Assembly: GCF_003148905.1 (NCBI RefSeq)
Contig: NZ_QGHC01000004.1
Location: 301,495 to 365,494 of the forward strand
Origin: Fulvimonas soli
GTDB lineage: Bacteria; Pseudomonadota; Gammaproteobacteria; Xanthomonadales; Rhodanobacteraceae
Length of the DNA: 64,000 nucleotides
Direction: 5' to 3'
The position numbers were made by a program, and so were the translations under genes. This document shows positions 12,695-22,764 of this stretch, piece after piece. The notes under the pieces are model-generated. The model saw only the letters and a list, made by a program, of their open reading frames with translations, searched no databases and was not told where the DNA came from. Each line of letters opens with the position of its first letter. Within the stretch, counting starts at the first letter, position 1.

Positions 12695-12768
12695 GGTCGG
12701 GATGACCTCATCCCGTGCAGGCCATGGATGGCCGACGACACGGGATCCAGTGCCTCGTCGTGCCAGGC

Positions 12769-12808
12769 GGCCCGCTCGTGGCAACATGAGCGGGCCGTTT
12801 GCTTTTTT
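12769..12808 (+). terminator. Intrinsic terminator after lpd
   Basis: Nine-bp stem GGCCCGCTC / GAGCGGGCC (12769-12777 with 12788-12796), a 10-nt loop, then a T-rich tail with TTTTTT at 12803-12808. It closes the sucA-sucB-lpd transcript. Confidence 0.8.
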
Positions 12809-12811
12809 CCA

Positions 12812-12894
12812 TCGTCATTCCTGCGGAAGCAGGAATCCAGCGACTCCGGCGACAAGCGGAAAGACACTGGATCCCGGCTTCCGCCGGGATGACG
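12812..12894. repeat. Dispersed palindromic repeat upstream of the LOG gene
   Basis: Two hairpins, ATTCCTGC-GGAA-GCAGGAAT at 12817-12836 and ATCCCGGC-TTCC-GCCGGGAT at 12871-12890. They are arranged head to head with GTCAT outer ends and ATCCAG / CTGGAT inner ends. The same architecture recurs at 59736-59851. It carries no gene. Confidence 0.7.
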
Positions 12895-12920
12895 GCCCCG
12901 AGACTTCAAGCGGTTTCGCC

Positions 12921-13517
12921 ATGCCCCAACCCACCGCCCTCTGCGTCTACTGCGGCTCCAGCAGCGGCGCGCACCCCGAGTACGCCGAGCTGGCGCGCGC
13001 CTTCGGCGCCGAGCTGGCCCGGCGCGGCATCGCGCTGGTCTACGGCGGCGGCAAGGTGGGCCTGATGGGCGCCGTGGCCGACGCGGCGCTGGCCGCCGGC
13101 GGCGAGGTGATCGGCGTGATCCCGCGCCAGCTGGTGGACCTGGAGGTCGCCCACCCCGGCCTCGACCGGCTGGTGGTGGTGGACACCATGCACCAGCGCA
13201 AGACGCGCATGTACGAGCTGTCCGACGCCTTCGTCGCCCTGCCCGGCGGCTTCGGCACCATGGACGAGATGTTCGAGATGCTGACCTGGGCCCAGCTCGG
13301 CCTGCACCGCTACCCCTGCGCCTTCCTCGACGCGCGCGGCTACTACCGGCAGCTGCGCGCGATGATGGACCACATGGTGGAGGAGCGCTTCGTGCGCCAC
13401 GAGCAGCGCGACAGCCTGTGGTTCGGCGACGACATCGGCGCGCTGTTCGCGTGGATGGAAAGCTACCAGGGACGCTACCTGCCCAAATGGATCGACACGC
13501 GCAGCGTGGACGCCTGA
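12921..13517 (+). CDS. LOG family phosphoribohydrolase (TIGR00730 type)
   Basis: A 198-residue Rossmann-fold protein of the Lonely Guy (LOG) family. Members release the base from nucleoside 5'-monophosphates, including cytokinin riboside monophosphates; the bacterial substrate is often just AMP. Diagnostic features are the N-terminal LCVYCGSSSGA, YGGGKVGLMGAVADA, MHQRKTRMYELSDAF and the catalytic PGGFGTMDEMFE. I chose the ATG at 12921, which gives the family N-terminus directly; the frame is open upstream through the repeat. It is downstream of a terminator, so it has its own promoter or depends on readthrough. Confidence 0.87.
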   Translation: MPQPTALCVYCGSSSGAHPEYAELARAFGAELARRGIALVYGGGKVGLMGAVADAALAAGGEVIGVIPRQLVDLEVAHPGLDRLVVVDTMHQRKTRMYELSDAFVALPGGFGTMDEMFEMLTWAQLGLHRYPCAFLDARGYYRQLRAMMDHMVEERFVRHEQRDSLWFGDDIGALFAWMESYQGRYLPKWIDTRSVDA

Positions 13518-13550
13518 GCGCCGCGCCCGCCCGCACCCCGGAGAACAGCC

Positions 13551-14552
13551 ATGAGCCACGCTCCCGCCTTCCGCGCCTTCCGCATCCGCAACGACGAGCA
13601 GGGCTACCGCGCCGGCATCGAGACGATGGACGCCGACGCGCTGACCCCGGGCGAGGTGCTGGTCAAGGCGGCCTGGTCCTCGGTGAACTACAAGGACGCG
13701 CTGGCCGGCACCGGCAAGGGCAAGATCCTGCGCCGGTACCCGCTCAACGGCGGCATCGACGTGGCCGGCCACGTGGTCGCCTCCGCCGACCCGGCGTTCA
13801 AGGAGGGCGACGCGGTGCTGTGCACCGGCAGCGGCCTGTCCGAGACGCGCGACGGCGGCTACGGCGAGTACGTGCGGCTGGACGCGCGCTGGACCATCCC
13901 GCTGCCGCCGGGCCTCGGACTGCGCGAGAGCATGGTCATCGGCACCGCCGGCTTCACCGCCGCGCTGGCGCTGCTGCAGATGCAGGACAACCGCCAGACG
14001 CCCGCGCTGGGCCCGCTGGCCGTCACCGGCGCCAGCGGCGGCGTGGGCATGCTGGCGATCGACATCTTCAGCCGCGCCGGCTACGAGGTGCACGCGATCA
14101 GCGGCAAGGCCGACCACTTCGACTTCCTCCGGTCGCTCGGCGCCGCCGAGTGCATCGACCGCCGCGCGCTCGCCTTCAGCGGCAAGCCGATGGACTCGGC
14201 CCGCTTCGGCGGCGCGCTGGACAACGTCGGCGGTCCCATGCTGGCCGGCCTGCTGCCGCTGGTCGCGCCCTACGGCAACGTGGCGGTCTGCGGCAACGCC
14301 GGCGGCATCGGCTTCGAGAGCACGGTGATGCCCTTCATCATCCGCGGCGTCAACCTGCTCGGCGTGGCCTCGGCCGGCACCGCGCGCGACCGGCGCGAGC
14401 GCGTGTGGGAGCGGCTGGCCGGCGACTGGAAGCCGCGCCACCTGGACCGCATCGCCACCCGCGAGGTAGTCCTGGAGGAGCTGCCGCAGGTTTTCGCGGG
14501 CATGCTCGCCGGCGATTCCTTCGGCCGCACCGTGGTCCGCCACGCCGCCTGA
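13551..14552 (+). CDS. acuI: YhdH/AcuI-type NADPH-dependent oxidoreductase (acrylyl-CoA reductase family)
   Basis: A 333-residue medium-chain dehydrogenase/reductase without structural zinc. The N-terminal catalytic domain has SSVNYKDALAGTGKGKI and GIDVAGHVV, and the cofactor domain has VTGASGGVGMLAIDI. These are typical of the YhdH/AcuI branch, whose members reduce acryloyl-CoA to propionyl-CoA with NADPH. It starts 33 nt after the LOG gene with a GGAG sequence just upstream, and may be cotranscribed. The symbol rests on family resemblance; the physiological substrate here is not shown. Confidence 0.82.
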   Translation: MSHAPAFRAFRIRNDEQGYRAGIETMDADALTPGEVLVKAAWSSVNYKDALAGTGKGKILRRYPLNGGIDVAGHVVASADPAFKEGDAVLCTGSGLSETRDGGYGEYVRLDARWTIPLPPGLGLRESMVIGTAGFTAALALLQMQDNRQTPALGPLAVTGASGGVGMLAIDIFSRAGYEVHAISGKADHFDFLRSLGAAECIDRRALAFSGKPMDSARFGGALDNVGGPMLAGLLPLVAPYGNVAVCGNAGGIGFESTVMPFIIRGVNLLGVASAGTARDRRERVWERLAGDWKPRHLDRIATREVVLEELPQVFAGMLAGDSFGRTVVRHAA

Positions 14553-14558
14553 ACGCGC

Positions 14559-14588
14559 TTGGAAGCCGGACCCGGCGCAGCATAGAAT
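14559..14588 (+). promoter_or_regulatory. Probable promoter of the PilH-like gene
   Basis: TTGGAA at 14559-14564 and TAGAAT at 14583-14588, spacing 18, immediately after acuI. The leader is about 25 nt with an AAGGGA ribosome site before the ATG at 14620. Confidence 0.5.
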
Positions 14589-14619
14589 CCACCTGAACCA
14601 CAAGGGAACCACCACATCC

Positions 14620-14985
14620 ATGGCACGCATCCTGATCGTCGACGATTCCCCGTCCCAGCTGCTGGGCCTCAAGCGCATCGTCGAGAAACTCGGGCACGAG
14701 GCGCTCACCGCGGAAGACGGCGCCGCCGGCGTGGAGGCGGCCAGGCGCGAGCTGCCCGACCTGATCCTGATGGACGTGGTGATGCCCAACCTCAACGGCT
14801 TCCAGGCCACCCGCACGATCAGCAAGACGCCCGAGACGGCGCACATCCCGGTGGTGCTGGTCACCACCAAGGACCAGGAGACCGACAAGGTCTGGGGCAT
14901 GCGCCAGGGCGCCAAGGCTTACGTGACCAAGCCGATCAAGGAGGACGAGCTGGTGGCCACGCTGAAGGAGCTGCTGCCGGCCTGA
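14620..14985 (+). CDS. Single-domain response regulator, PilH-like
   Basis: A 121-residue CheY-type receiver domain with no output domain. The acidic pair is in ILIVDDSPSQLL, the phospho-acceptor Asp in LILMDVVMPNLNG, the conserved Thr in VVLVTTKDQET and the Lys in AYVTKPIKEDEL. The sequence is closest in character to PilH/PilG regulators of twitching motility in Xanthomonadales, which work with the Chp chemosensory kinase. No kinase or other pil gene is adjacent, so it is an orphan here; pilZ is 35 kb away. Confidence 0.83.
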   Translation: MARILIVDDSPSQLLGLKRIVEKLGHEALTAEDGAAGVEAARRELPDLILMDVVMPNLNGFQATRTISKTPETAHIPVVLVTTKDQETDKVWGMRQGAKAYVTKPIKEDELVATLKELLPA

Positions 14986-15009
14986 ACGGCGCGGCCTCCA
15001 TTGCACGTG

Positions 15010-15039
15010 CGGACGGCGCCCTTGGGCGCCGTCCGTGTT
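15010..15039 (+). terminator. Probable terminator after the PilH-like gene
   Basis: Perfect 12-bp inverted repeat CGGACGGCGCCC / GGGCGCCGTCCG (15010-15021 with 15024-15035), followed by TGTTT. It sits between the converging pilH-like and cbpA genes and could serve both. Confidence 0.6.
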
Positions 15040-15109
15040 TCCGGGGTGGCCGCGACTCCTCGGAACCAAAGCATCGCGGCCGGAGGCCGCGACGGGTCCG
15101 CCGGGGAAC

Positions 15110-16006
15110 TCAGCCGCGCGGATCGTACCCCGCGAACCGCTCCCGCAGCGCCTCGTAGGCCGCGCGCTGCGCGTCGTCCGCCGCCGGCGGCGTGCGGATC
15201 GACAGCTCCACCAGCTGGTCGCCGGGATGCGGGCCGGGCATGCCGCGCCCCTTCAGGCGCAGCTTGCGGCCGGACTGCGAGCCCGGCGGGATGCGCAGGT
15301 CCACCGTGCCGCCCAGCGTCGGCACCGGCACGGTGGCGCCCAGCGCCGCCTCCCACGGGCTGATCGGCAGCACGTGGATCACGTTGCGCCCGTCCAGGCG
15401 GAAGCGCGCGTCGTCGCGGATGCCCACCTCCAGCAGCAGGTCGCCGCTCGGCCCGCCGCCGCTGCCCGGATGCCCCTGCCCGGCCAGGCGGATCACCTGC
15501 CCCGGCTGGATGCCGGCGGGGATCTTCACCTCCAGGACGCGCTCGCTGCCGCCGCCATCGTGCAGCGCCAGCCGCGTGCGGCCGCCTTCGAAGGCGGTCT
15601 GCAGGTCGATCTGCACCTGCGCCTGCACGTCGCGCCCGCGCCGCGCGCGCGGCTGCCCGCGCGCGCCGGCGGCGCGGCCGAACAGGCTCTCGAAGAAATC
15701 GCTGAAGTCGCCGTCGCCGGCGTCGCCGAAATCGAAGCCCCGCCCCTGGCCCCAGCCCGGCGGCGGGCGGAACTGCTCGCCGCCGCGGTAGCCGCCCGCG
15801 CGCAGCTCGTCGTAGGCGCGGCGCTTCTCCGGGTCGCGCAGCACCTCGTTGGCCTCGTTGACGGCCTTGAACTTCTCCTCGGCGCCGGCTTCCTTGTTCT
15901 TGTCCGGGTGGTACTTGCGCGCCAGCTTGCGGTAGGCCGCCTTGATCTCGGCCTCGCTGGCGTCGGGCTTCACGCCCAGGACCTCGTAATAGTCTTTGAA
16001 CTCCAC
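15110..16006 (-). CDS. cbpA: Curved DNA-binding protein / DnaJ-class co-chaperone CbpA
   Basis: A 298-residue class II J-domain protein that stimulates DnaK. The N-terminal J-domain ([22 protein letters not shown] with the HPD tripeptide, residues 1-65) is followed by a G/F-rich linker and two C-terminal substrate domains. The four CxxCxGxG zinc repeats of DnaJ itself are absent, which fits CbpA (about 306 aa in E. coli). I chose the GTG at 16006, giving [12 protein letters not shown], because GGGGAG lies five bases upstream. The gene follows hsp20 by 88 nt on the same strand, a heat-shock pair. Confidence 0.88.
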   Translation of the reverse strand: MEFKDYYEVLGVKPDASEAEIKAAYRKLARKYHPDKNKEAGAEEKFKAVNEANEVLRDPEKRRAYDELRAGGYRGGEQFRPPPGWGQGRGFDFGDAGDGDFSDFFESLFGRAAGARGQPRARRGRDVQAQVQIDLQTAFEGGRTRLALHDGGGSERVLEVKIPAGIQPGQVIRLAGQGHPGSGGGPSGDLLLEVGIRDDARFRLDGRNVIHVLPISPWEAALGATVPVPTLGGTVDLRIPPGSQSGRKLRLKGRGMPGPHPGDQLVELSIRTPPAADDAQRAAYEALRERFAGYDPRG

Positions 16007-16094
16007 AGCCACTCCCCGGCGACTGGTACGTCGAAACGGACGGCCCACGGCGGATCATGTCCGCCGTGGGCCGCCACCGCAACCTCGACCGAGA

Positions 16095-16553
16095 CTACTT
16101 CTCGGTGTTGATGGCGATGCGCCGCGGCGTCGTTTCGGCGCGCTTGGGGATGACGATCTCCAGCACGCCGTGCCGGCCGTGCGCGGTGACGCCTTCCGGG
16201 TCCGCGCTGTCGGGCAGCGCGAAGCGCCGGTGGAACACGCCGTGCGAGCGCTCCATGCGGGTGAAGCGGCCGTTCTGCTCGCGGTTCTCCACCGTGCGCT
16301 CGCCCTTGATGGTCAGGATGCCCTTCTCCATGCTCACTTCGATGTTCGCCGGGTCCACGCCGGGGATGTCCGCGTAGATCACGAAGCGCTTGTCCTCCTC
16401 CTTGATGTCCACCCGCGGCGCCCACTGGCTGGTCACCACGTTGGACCCGTCGCTCTCCTCCTGCTGCTGGAAGAAGCGGTCGAAGGCCTGGCGGATCTCG
16501 TCCGGGAAGACGCTGGTGGCGTTCCAAAGCATCGGGTGACGGCTCGGGTTCAT
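16095..16553 (-). CDS. Small heat shock protein, Hsp20/alpha-crystallin family
   Basis: A 152-residue ATP-independent holdase. The alpha-crystallin domain spans about 45-140. It begins at APRVDIKEEDKRFVIYADIPGVDP, contains ILTIKGER and FHRRFALP, and ends with the signature GVLEIVIPK. The short C-terminal tail has RRIAINTEK instead of a classical I-x-I/V followed by a long extension. The start at 16553 has GAGGAG upstream; an internal Met at residue 8 is possible. A sigma-32-type promoter is recognisable upstream. Confidence 0.9.
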   Translation of the reverse strand: MNPSRHPMLWNATSVFPDEIRQAFDRFFQQQEESDGSNVVTSQWAPRVDIKEEDKRFVIYADIPGVDPANIEVSMEKGILTIKGERTVENREQNGRFTRMERSHGVFHRRFALPDSADPEGVTAHGRHGVLEIVIPKRAETTPRRIAINTEK

Positions 16554-16601
16554 GGCTTGGCTCCTCGAAGGCAGTTACGGCGCGACGCCGCTTGTCCCCC
16601 C

Positions 16602-16629
16602 AAGTAGGGCCGCCGGACCGCGCTTCAAG
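16602..16629 (-). promoter_or_regulatory. Sigma-32 (RpoH)-like heat-shock promoter for hsp20
   Basis: Reading the minus strand, CTTGAAG (16623-16629) is followed after 13 bases by CCCTACTT (16602-16609). This is close to the enterobacterial RpoH consensus CTTGAAA-N11-16-CCCATNT. The predicted start lies about 40 nt before the hsp20 ATG. Confidence 0.6.
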
Positions 16630-16693
16630 GCGACAGGACGCCCTGCGACGCTTTAGCATGCCCCCGTTTGCCGCCACTTCAGCCGAGGCCGCC

Positions 16694-17191
16694 ATGACCA
16701 TCCAGACCGGGCAGCAGCTCCCCGACGTCGAGCTGACCGCGATCGAGGACGGCCAGGCCGGGCCCGCCCGCACCGGCGCGCTGTTCGCCGGCCGCCGCGC
16801 CGTGCTGTTCGCCGTGCCCGGCGCCTTCACCCCCACCTGCTCGGAGAAGCACCTGCCCGGCTACGTGGAGCGCTACCCGGACTTCCGCGCCCGCGGCATC
16901 GACGTGTTCTGCCTGGCGGTGAACGACGCCTACGTGATGAAGGCCTGGGCCCGCGACCGCCACGTGCCGGCCGGGCTGGTCATGCTGGCCGACGGCAACG
17001 CCGCCTTCACCCGCGCGCTGGGGCTGGAGCTGGACGGCAGCGCCTACGGCATGGGCCTGCGCGCGCGCCGCTTCGCCCTCTACGCGGAGGACGGCGTGGT
17101 GCGCCAGCTGCACGTCGAGGCGCCCGGCGAGTTCCGCGTGTCCGGCGCCGACGCGATGCTCGCGGCGCTGGGCCAGGCCCCCGCGCCGTAG
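16694..17191 (+). CDS. Peroxiredoxin, Prx5-like
   Basis: A 165-residue thiol peroxidase of the AhpC/Prx5-like group that reduces hydrogen peroxide and alkyl hydroperoxides. The peroxidatic Cys is in [19 protein letters not shown], the classic Prx5 active site, with the conserved [11 protein letters not shown] segment downstream. A candidate resolving cysteine is not obvious: the only other Cys is in DVFCLAVND, so a one-Cys mechanism with glutathione or glutaredoxin is possible. The ATG at 16694 is the family-like start. Divergent from hsp20 and convergent with gyrA. Confidence 0.88.
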   Translation: MTIQTGQQLPDVELTAIEDGQAGPARTGALFAGRRAVLFAVPGAFTPTCSEKHLPGYVERYPDFRARGIDVFCLAVNDAYVMKAWARDRHVPAGLVMLADGNAAFTRALGLELDGSAYGMGLRARRFALYAEDGVVRQLHVEAPGEFRVSGADAMLAALGQAPAP

Positions 17192-17203
17192 CCGGCCCGG
17201 AAC

Positions 17204-17233
17204 GGAAAAACCCGGCCGGGGCCGGGTTTTTCC
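17204..17233. terminator. Bidirectional intrinsic terminator between peroxiredoxin and gyrA
   Basis: Perfect 13-bp stem with A5 on one side and T5 on the other (17204-17216 with 17221-17233; GGAAAAACCCGGC / GCCGGGTTTTTCC, 4-nt loop). It works for both converging genes. Confidence 0.85.
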
Positions 17234-17253
17234 GCGTGTCCGCCGGGCGTGGA

Positions 17254-19833
17254 TCAGCCCTCGGCCGGGGCCGGCTCCGCGCCGTCCTCGCCGGGCTCCG
17301 CGCCGCCGTCCTCGTCGGCGTCCAGCCGCACCACGCTGACCAGCGACTCCTCCGCCGGCAGGCGGATCAGGGTCACGCCCTGGGTGTTGCGGCCCACCTG
17401 CGAGACCTCGGCGGCGCGCGTGCGCACCAGCGTGCCCTGGTTGGAGATCAGCATCAGCTCGTGCGCCTCGGTGACCTGCACCGCCGACACCAGCGCGCCG
17501 TTGCGCTCGGAGCACTGGATGGCGATCACGCCCTGCGTGCCGCGCCCCTTCTTCGGGAACTCGTCCAGCACGGTGCGCTTGCCGTAGCCGCGCGCGGTGG
17601 CGGTGAGGATGTCGCCCTCCGCCGCCACGATCAGCGAGACCACCTCGGCGCCGTCGGCCAGCCGCATGCCGCGCACGCCGGTGGCGGTGCGGCCCATCGC
17701 GCGCACCTCGCTCTCGTCGAAGCGCACCGCCTTGCCGTTGGAGGCGAACAGCAGCACGTCGCTGTTGCCATCGGTGAGCGCGACGTCGACCAGCGCGTCG
17801 CCCTCGTCCAGGTTGATGGCGATCTTGCCCTTCTGCAGCTGGAAGGCGAACTCGGTGAGCGGGGTCTTCTTCACCGTGCCCTGCCTCGTGGCGAAGAACA
17901 CGAAGCGGTCCGCGGCGTACTCGCGCACCGGCAGCACCGCCTGCACCTTCTCGCCCTCGGCCAGCGGCAGCAGGTTCACCATCGGCTTGCCGCGCGCGTT
18001 CGGGCCCGCCTCCGGCATCTGGTAGACCTTGAGCCAGTACACGCGGCCGGTGCTGGTGAAGGTGAGCAGGGTGTCGTGGGTGTTGACCACCCACAGCTGC
18101 TCGACGAAGTCCTCGTCCTTCAGCGCCGAGGCCGAGCGGCCCTTGCCGCCGCGCTTCTGCGCGCGGTAGGTGCTGGCCGGCTGGCGCTTGACGTAGCCGG
18201 CGTGCGAGAGCGTGACCACCACGTCCTCGGGCGCGATCAGGTCGAGCACGTCGAGGTCTTCCTGCGAGGGCTGGATCTCGGTGCGGCGCGCGTCGCCGTA
18301 CTCGGCCCGGATCGCCTCCAGCTCCTCGCGGATCACCGCGAGCAGGCGGTCGGGGTTCTCCAGGATCTCGATCAGGCCGCGGATGGTCTCCAGGATCTGC
18401 CGGTACTCGTCGGACAGCTTCTCCTGCTCCAGCCCGGTGAGGCGGTGCAGGCGCATGGCGAGGATCTCCTGCGCCTGCACGTCGGAGAGCTGGTAGCCGT
18501 CGGGCTTGAGGCCGTCGCGCGGGTCCATGTCCTCCGGCCGCGAGGCGTCGGCGCCGGCGGCCGAGAGCAGCGCCTGGACCACGCCCGGCTGCCACTTGCG
18601 CGCCAGCATGCGCTCGCGCGCCTCCGCCGGCGAGGCCGAGGTCTTGATCAGCTCGATCATCTCGTCGATGTTGGCGAGCGCGACGGTGAGGCCTTCCAGG
18701 ATGTGGGCGCGGGCGCGCGCCTTGCGCAGCTCGAAGATGGTGCGGCGGGTGACCACCTCGCGGCGGTGGCGGATGAACGCCTCGAGGATCTCCTTGAGGT
18801 TGAGCAGGCGCGGCTGGCCGTCGACCAGCGCCACCATGTTCACGCCGAAGGTGACCTGCAGCTGCGTCTGCAGGAACAGGTTGTTGAGCACCACGTCGGC
18901 CATCGCGTCGCGGCGCACCTCGATCACGATGCGCATGCCGTCCTTGTCGGACTCGTCGCGCAGCTCGCTGATGCCCTCGAGCTTCTTCTCCTTGACCAGC
19001 TCGGCGATCTTCTCGATCAGCCGCGCCTTGTTCACCTGGTACGGCAGCTCGTGGACGATGATCGTCTCGCGGCCGTTGCTCTCCGTCTCGATCTCGGTCT
19101 TGGCGCGCACCAGGACGCGGCCGCGGCCGGTGCGGTAGGCCTCGACGATGCCGGCGGCGCCGTTGATGATGCCGGCGGTCGGGAAGTCCGGGCCCGGCAC
19201 GTGCTGCATCAGCTGGTCGACCGTGAGCGAGGGATCGTCGATCAGCGCGATGGTCGCCGCGATCACCTCGCCCAGGTTGTGCGGCGGCACGTTGGTGGCC
19301 ATGCCCACCGCGATGCCGGCCGAGCCGTTCACCAGCAGGTTGGGCACGCGCGTGGGCAGGACCAGCGGCTCCTGCTCGCTCTCGTCGTAGTTGGGGCCGA
19401 AGTCGACGGTCTCCTTGTCGATGTCGGCGAGCAGCTCGTGGGTGAGCCGCGCCATGCGCACCTCGGTGTAGCGCATCGCCGCGGGGTTGTCGCCGTCCAC
19501 CGAGCCGAAGTTGCCCTGGCCGTCCACCAGCATGTAGCGCAGCGAGAACGGCTGCGCCATGCGCACGATCGCGTCGTACACCGAGGCGTCGCCGTGCGGG
19601 TGGTACTTACCGATCACGTCGCCGACCACGCGGGCCGACTTCTTGTAGGGCTTGTTCCAGGCGTTGCCGAGCTCGTTCATCGCGTACAGCACGCGGCGAT
19701 GCACCGGCTTCAGGCCATCGCGCACGTCCGGGAGGGCGCGTCCCACGATCACGCTCATGGCGTAATCGAGGTAGCTCTGGCGCATCTCGTCTTCGATGTT
19801 GACGCGGATGACTTCTTTGGCGAGTTCTGCCAT
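17254..19833 (-). CDS. gyrA: DNA gyrase subunit A
   Basis: The breakage-reunion subunit of gyrase, 859 aa, which with GyrB introduces negative supercoils. Numbering matches E. coli closely. The catalytic tyrosine is Tyr122 (MRYTEVRM) and the winged-helix/QRDR block is [19 protein letters not shown]. The C-terminal beta-pinwheel includes a GyrA-box-like segment ([10 protein letters not shown]). The tail is acidic (Glu/Asp/Pro/Ala). Position 83, a fluoroquinolone contact, is Ala, while Asp87 is kept. I use the ATG at 19833; a TTG one codon earlier also fits the frame. The leader carries a G/C hairpin. Confidence 0.97.
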   Translation of the reverse strand: MAELAKEVIRVNIEDEMRQSYLDYAMSVIVGRALPDVRDGLKPVHRRVLYAMNELGNAWNKPYKKSARVVGDVIGKYHPHGDASVYDAIVRMAQPFSLRYMLVDGQGNFGSVDGDNPAAMRYTEVRMARLTHELLADIDKETVDFGPNYDESEQEPLVLPTRVPNLLVNGSAGIAVGMATNVPPHNLGEVIAATIALIDDPSLTVDQLMQHVPGPDFPTAGIINGAAGIVEAYRTGRGRVLVRAKTEIETESNGRETIIVHELPYQVNKARLIEKIAELVKEKKLEGISELRDESDKDGMRIVIEVRRDAMADVVLNNLFLQTQLQVTFGVNMVALVDGQPRLLNLKEILEAFIRHRREVVTRRTIFELRKARARAHILEGLTVALANIDEMIELIKTSASPAEARERMLARKWQPGVVQALLSAAGADASRPEDMDPRDGLKPDGYQLSDVQAQEILAMRLHRLTGLEQEKLSDEYRQILETIRGLIEILENPDRLLAVIREELEAIRAEYGDARRTEIQPSQEDLDVLDLIAPEDVVVTLSHAGYVKRQPASTYRAQKRGGKGRSASALKDEDFVEQLWVVNTHDTLLTFTSTGRVYWLKVYQMPEAGPNARGKPMVNLLPLAEGEKVQAVLPVREYAADRFVFFATRQGTVKKTPLTEFAFQLQKGKIAINLDEGDALVDVALTDGNSDVLLFASNGKAVRFDESEVRAMGRTATGVRGMRLADGAEVVSLIVAAEGDILTATARGYGKRTVLDEFPKKGRGTQGVIAIQCSERNGALVSAVQVTEAHELMLISNQGTLVRTRAAEVSQVGRNTQGVTLIRLPAEESLVSVVRLDADEDGGAEPGEDGAEPAPAEG

Positions 19834-19854
19834 CAATCGGCTTCCCTGATCGTG

Positions 19855-19887
19855 AAAAAAGCCCCTGCGCGCACGTCAGGCGTGCGC
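19855..19887 (-). other. Hairpin and T-run in the gyrA leader
   Basis: A 7-bp stem GCGCACG / CGTGCGC (19869-19875 with 19881-19887) is followed on the gyrA strand, after eight bases, by TTTTTT (19855-19860), about 20 nt before the gene. The gap makes it an imperfect terminator; an attenuator or mRNA-stability element is possible. Confidence 0.3.
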
Positions 19888-19971
19888 TTGCGGCGCGCAT
19901 CGGGATCAACCTTGAGAGAGTACCACGAATGCGCCCGAATTGACAGTATTTAAGCCTTTTGAATCAACGAC

Positions 19972-20378
19972 TTAAACGGCCGATTTCGGGCGCCTGAAAA
20001 GCATCCCACGGGCGGTGGCGAAGTTGAGCGCCGCGGCCACCGCCGAGCCGGCCGCGGCGGGGATCGCCGGCCAGCGGTGCAGGCCGGCGAAGGCGAGCAG
20101 CAGGGCGGCGTAGACGGCGTAGTTGACCACCGCGCCGACGCCCATCAGGCCCATCCAGTGCAGCCACTCGGCGGGCAGCGGGCGGCCGCTGGAGCGCGCG
20201 GCGAAGGTGTGCCGGCGGTTCCACCACCAGGTGACGGTGGCGGCCAGCAGGAACGACAGCACGCGGGCCAGGTAGGGATTCCAGCCGGCCAGGCCGACCA
20301 GCAGCTGCACCACGCCGGCGTCGACCAGCAGGCCGATCACGCCGCCGACGGCGAACAGGCCGATCTCGCGGTGCAGCC

Positions 20379-20382
<4 letters not shown>
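19972..20382 (-). CDS. GtrA-like integral membrane protein
   Basis: A 136-residue protein with four hydrophobic helices: [20 protein letters not shown] near the start, [22 protein letters not shown], a third around [20 protein letters not shown], and a C-terminal [21 protein letters not shown]. The GtrA family motif S/F..A...W..NR..TF is clear. Members are usually linked to moving polyprenyl-linked sugars or to cell wall polysaccharide synthesis. It overlaps the mtnA stop by four bases (ATGA, 20379-20382), so it is coexpressed with mtnA for no obvious biochemical reason. Confidence 0.8.
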
Positions 20383-21392
<1,010 letters not shown>

Positions 21393-21478
21393 GGTCGGGA
21401 TGGGTGTGTCGTCCGGTTCGGAAGGGAAGGCCGGCCGCGGCGGCGCGGCGGCGCGCAAGGCCGGGGCGGCAAACGCGG

Positions 21479-21670
21479 CTAGGGCGCGTCCGGCATCACC
21501 AGCCAGAGGATCAGGTACAGCAGGATGCCCGAGCCGCCCAGCAGGGTGAGGATGATCCAGCCCACGCGCACCAGCGTCGGGTCCCAGCCGCAGTACTCGG
21601 CGATGCCGCCGCACACCCCGGCCAGGGTGCGGTTGAGGCGCGAGCGGTGGAGGCGCTTTTCGCTGTTCAT
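21479..21670 (-). CDS. PspC domain-containing small membrane protein
   Basis: A 63-residue protein that is essentially a PspC domain: basic N-terminus ([32 protein letters not shown]) followed by one membrane helix ([25 protein letters not shown]). Stand-alone PspC proteins occur widely and are linked to envelope stress, but no pspABC cluster is near. It starts 15 nt downstream of phaC on the same strand with GGAG upstream, so it probably shares the pha transcript. Confidence 0.82.
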   Translation of the reverse strand: MNSEKRLHRSRLNRTLAGVCGGIAEYCGWDPTLVRVGWIILTLLGGSGILLYLILWLVMPDAP

Positions 21671-21685
21671 GCCAGGCTCCGCAGG

Positions 21686-22753
21686 TCAGTCGCGGTCGCG
21701 CAGCCAGCGGTGGATCGCCGGCGCGACCTCCCGCTGCGCGCGGCCGGAAACGTAGATGCCGATGTGGCCTCCCTTGAAGGCCTGTTCGGTGTAGTCGGTC
21801 GTGCCCACGTGGCGGCCCAGCGCGCGCGAGGCGTCCGGCGGCACCAGGTGGTCCTGCTCGGCGTAGATGTTGAGCACCGGCTGGGTGACCAGGCCCAGGT
21901 CCACCGGCCGGCCGCCGATGGCGAGCGTGCCCCTGACCAGCTTGTTGCCCTGGTAGAAGTCCTTGATGAACTCGCGGAACGCCTCGCCGGCCTGGTCGGG
22001 CGAGTCGAAGATCCAGCGCTCCATGCGCAGGAAGTTCTCCAGCTCCGCCGGGTCGTCCAGGATGTCCACCATCGCCACGTACTTCTGCTGGGTCAGGCGC
22101 AGCGGCTTGAGCGTGAGGTAGACCCAGTTCATCAGCTCGGCCGGCACGTTGCCCAGCGTGTCGACGAACAGGTCCACGTCCATGTCCTGCACCCAGTGCG
22201 AGAGCATGTTGTCCGGCGTGCGGAAGTCCACCGGCGTGACCATGGTGACCAGGTTCCGCACCTTCTCCGGGTGCATCGCCGCGTAGCACAGCGCGAAGCT
22301 GCCGCCCTGGCAGATGCCGAGCAGGTTGACCGCCTCCAGGCCGTGGCGGCGGCGCACCGCGTCCACGCAGCGGTCGAGGTAGCCGTTGAGGTAGTCGTCC
22401 AGGGTCAGCCAGCGGTCGGCGCCGTCCGGGTAGCCCCATTCGATCAGGTAGACGTCCTCGCCCTGCGCCAGCAGGTTGCGCACCAGCGAGCGGTCCGGCT
22501 GCAGGTCGGTCATCCAGACCGTGTTGACCAGCGCGTAGACGATCAGCGTGGGCGTCCGCGCGGTGGGCTCGCGCTCGCCGCGCATGTGCCAGACGGTGAG
22601 CTTGTCCTCGCGGTAGACCGCCTCGCGCGGCGTGTTGGCGTAGGCCGGCTCGCCCAGGCCGCGCAGGTTGGCCAGCCCGGCCGCCAGCTTGCGCTGGAAC
22701 GTGGCGATTTCCTCCAGCGCCTCGCGCGGATCGATCGGCAGCGGTGCGTACAT
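21686..22753 (-). CDS. phaC: Class III polyhydroxyalkanoate synthase, catalytic subunit PhaC
   Basis: A 355-residue alpha/beta-hydrolase-fold synthase that polymerises (R)-3-hydroxyacyl-CoA into storage polyester. Its length fits class III (about 355-360) rather than class I (about 590). The lipase-box-like GICQGGS carries the catalytic Cys, the Asp is in [10 protein letters not shown], and the His is in [12 protein letters not shown]. It is 11 nt downstream of phaE, its obligatory partner. No phaA, phaB or phasin gene is in the window. Confidence 0.93.
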   Translation of the reverse strand: MYAPLPIDPREALEEIATFQRKLAAGLANLRGLGEPAYANTPREAVYREDKLTVWHMRGEREPTARTPTLIVYALVNTVWMTDLQPDRSLVRNLLAQGEDVYLIEWGYPDGADRWLTLDDYLNGYLDRCVDAVRRRHGLEAVNLLGICQGGSFALCYAAMHPEKVRNLVTMVTPVDFRTPDNMLSHWVQDMDVDLFVDTLGNVPAELMNWVYLTLKPLRLTQQKYVAMVDILDDPAELENFLRMERWIFDSPDQAGEAFREFIKDFYQGNKLVRGTLAIGGRPVDLGLVTQPVLNIYAEQDHLVPPDASRALGRHVGTTDYTEQAFKGGHIGIYVSGRAQREVAPAIHRWLRDRD

Positions 22754-22764
22754 GCCTGTCTCCC

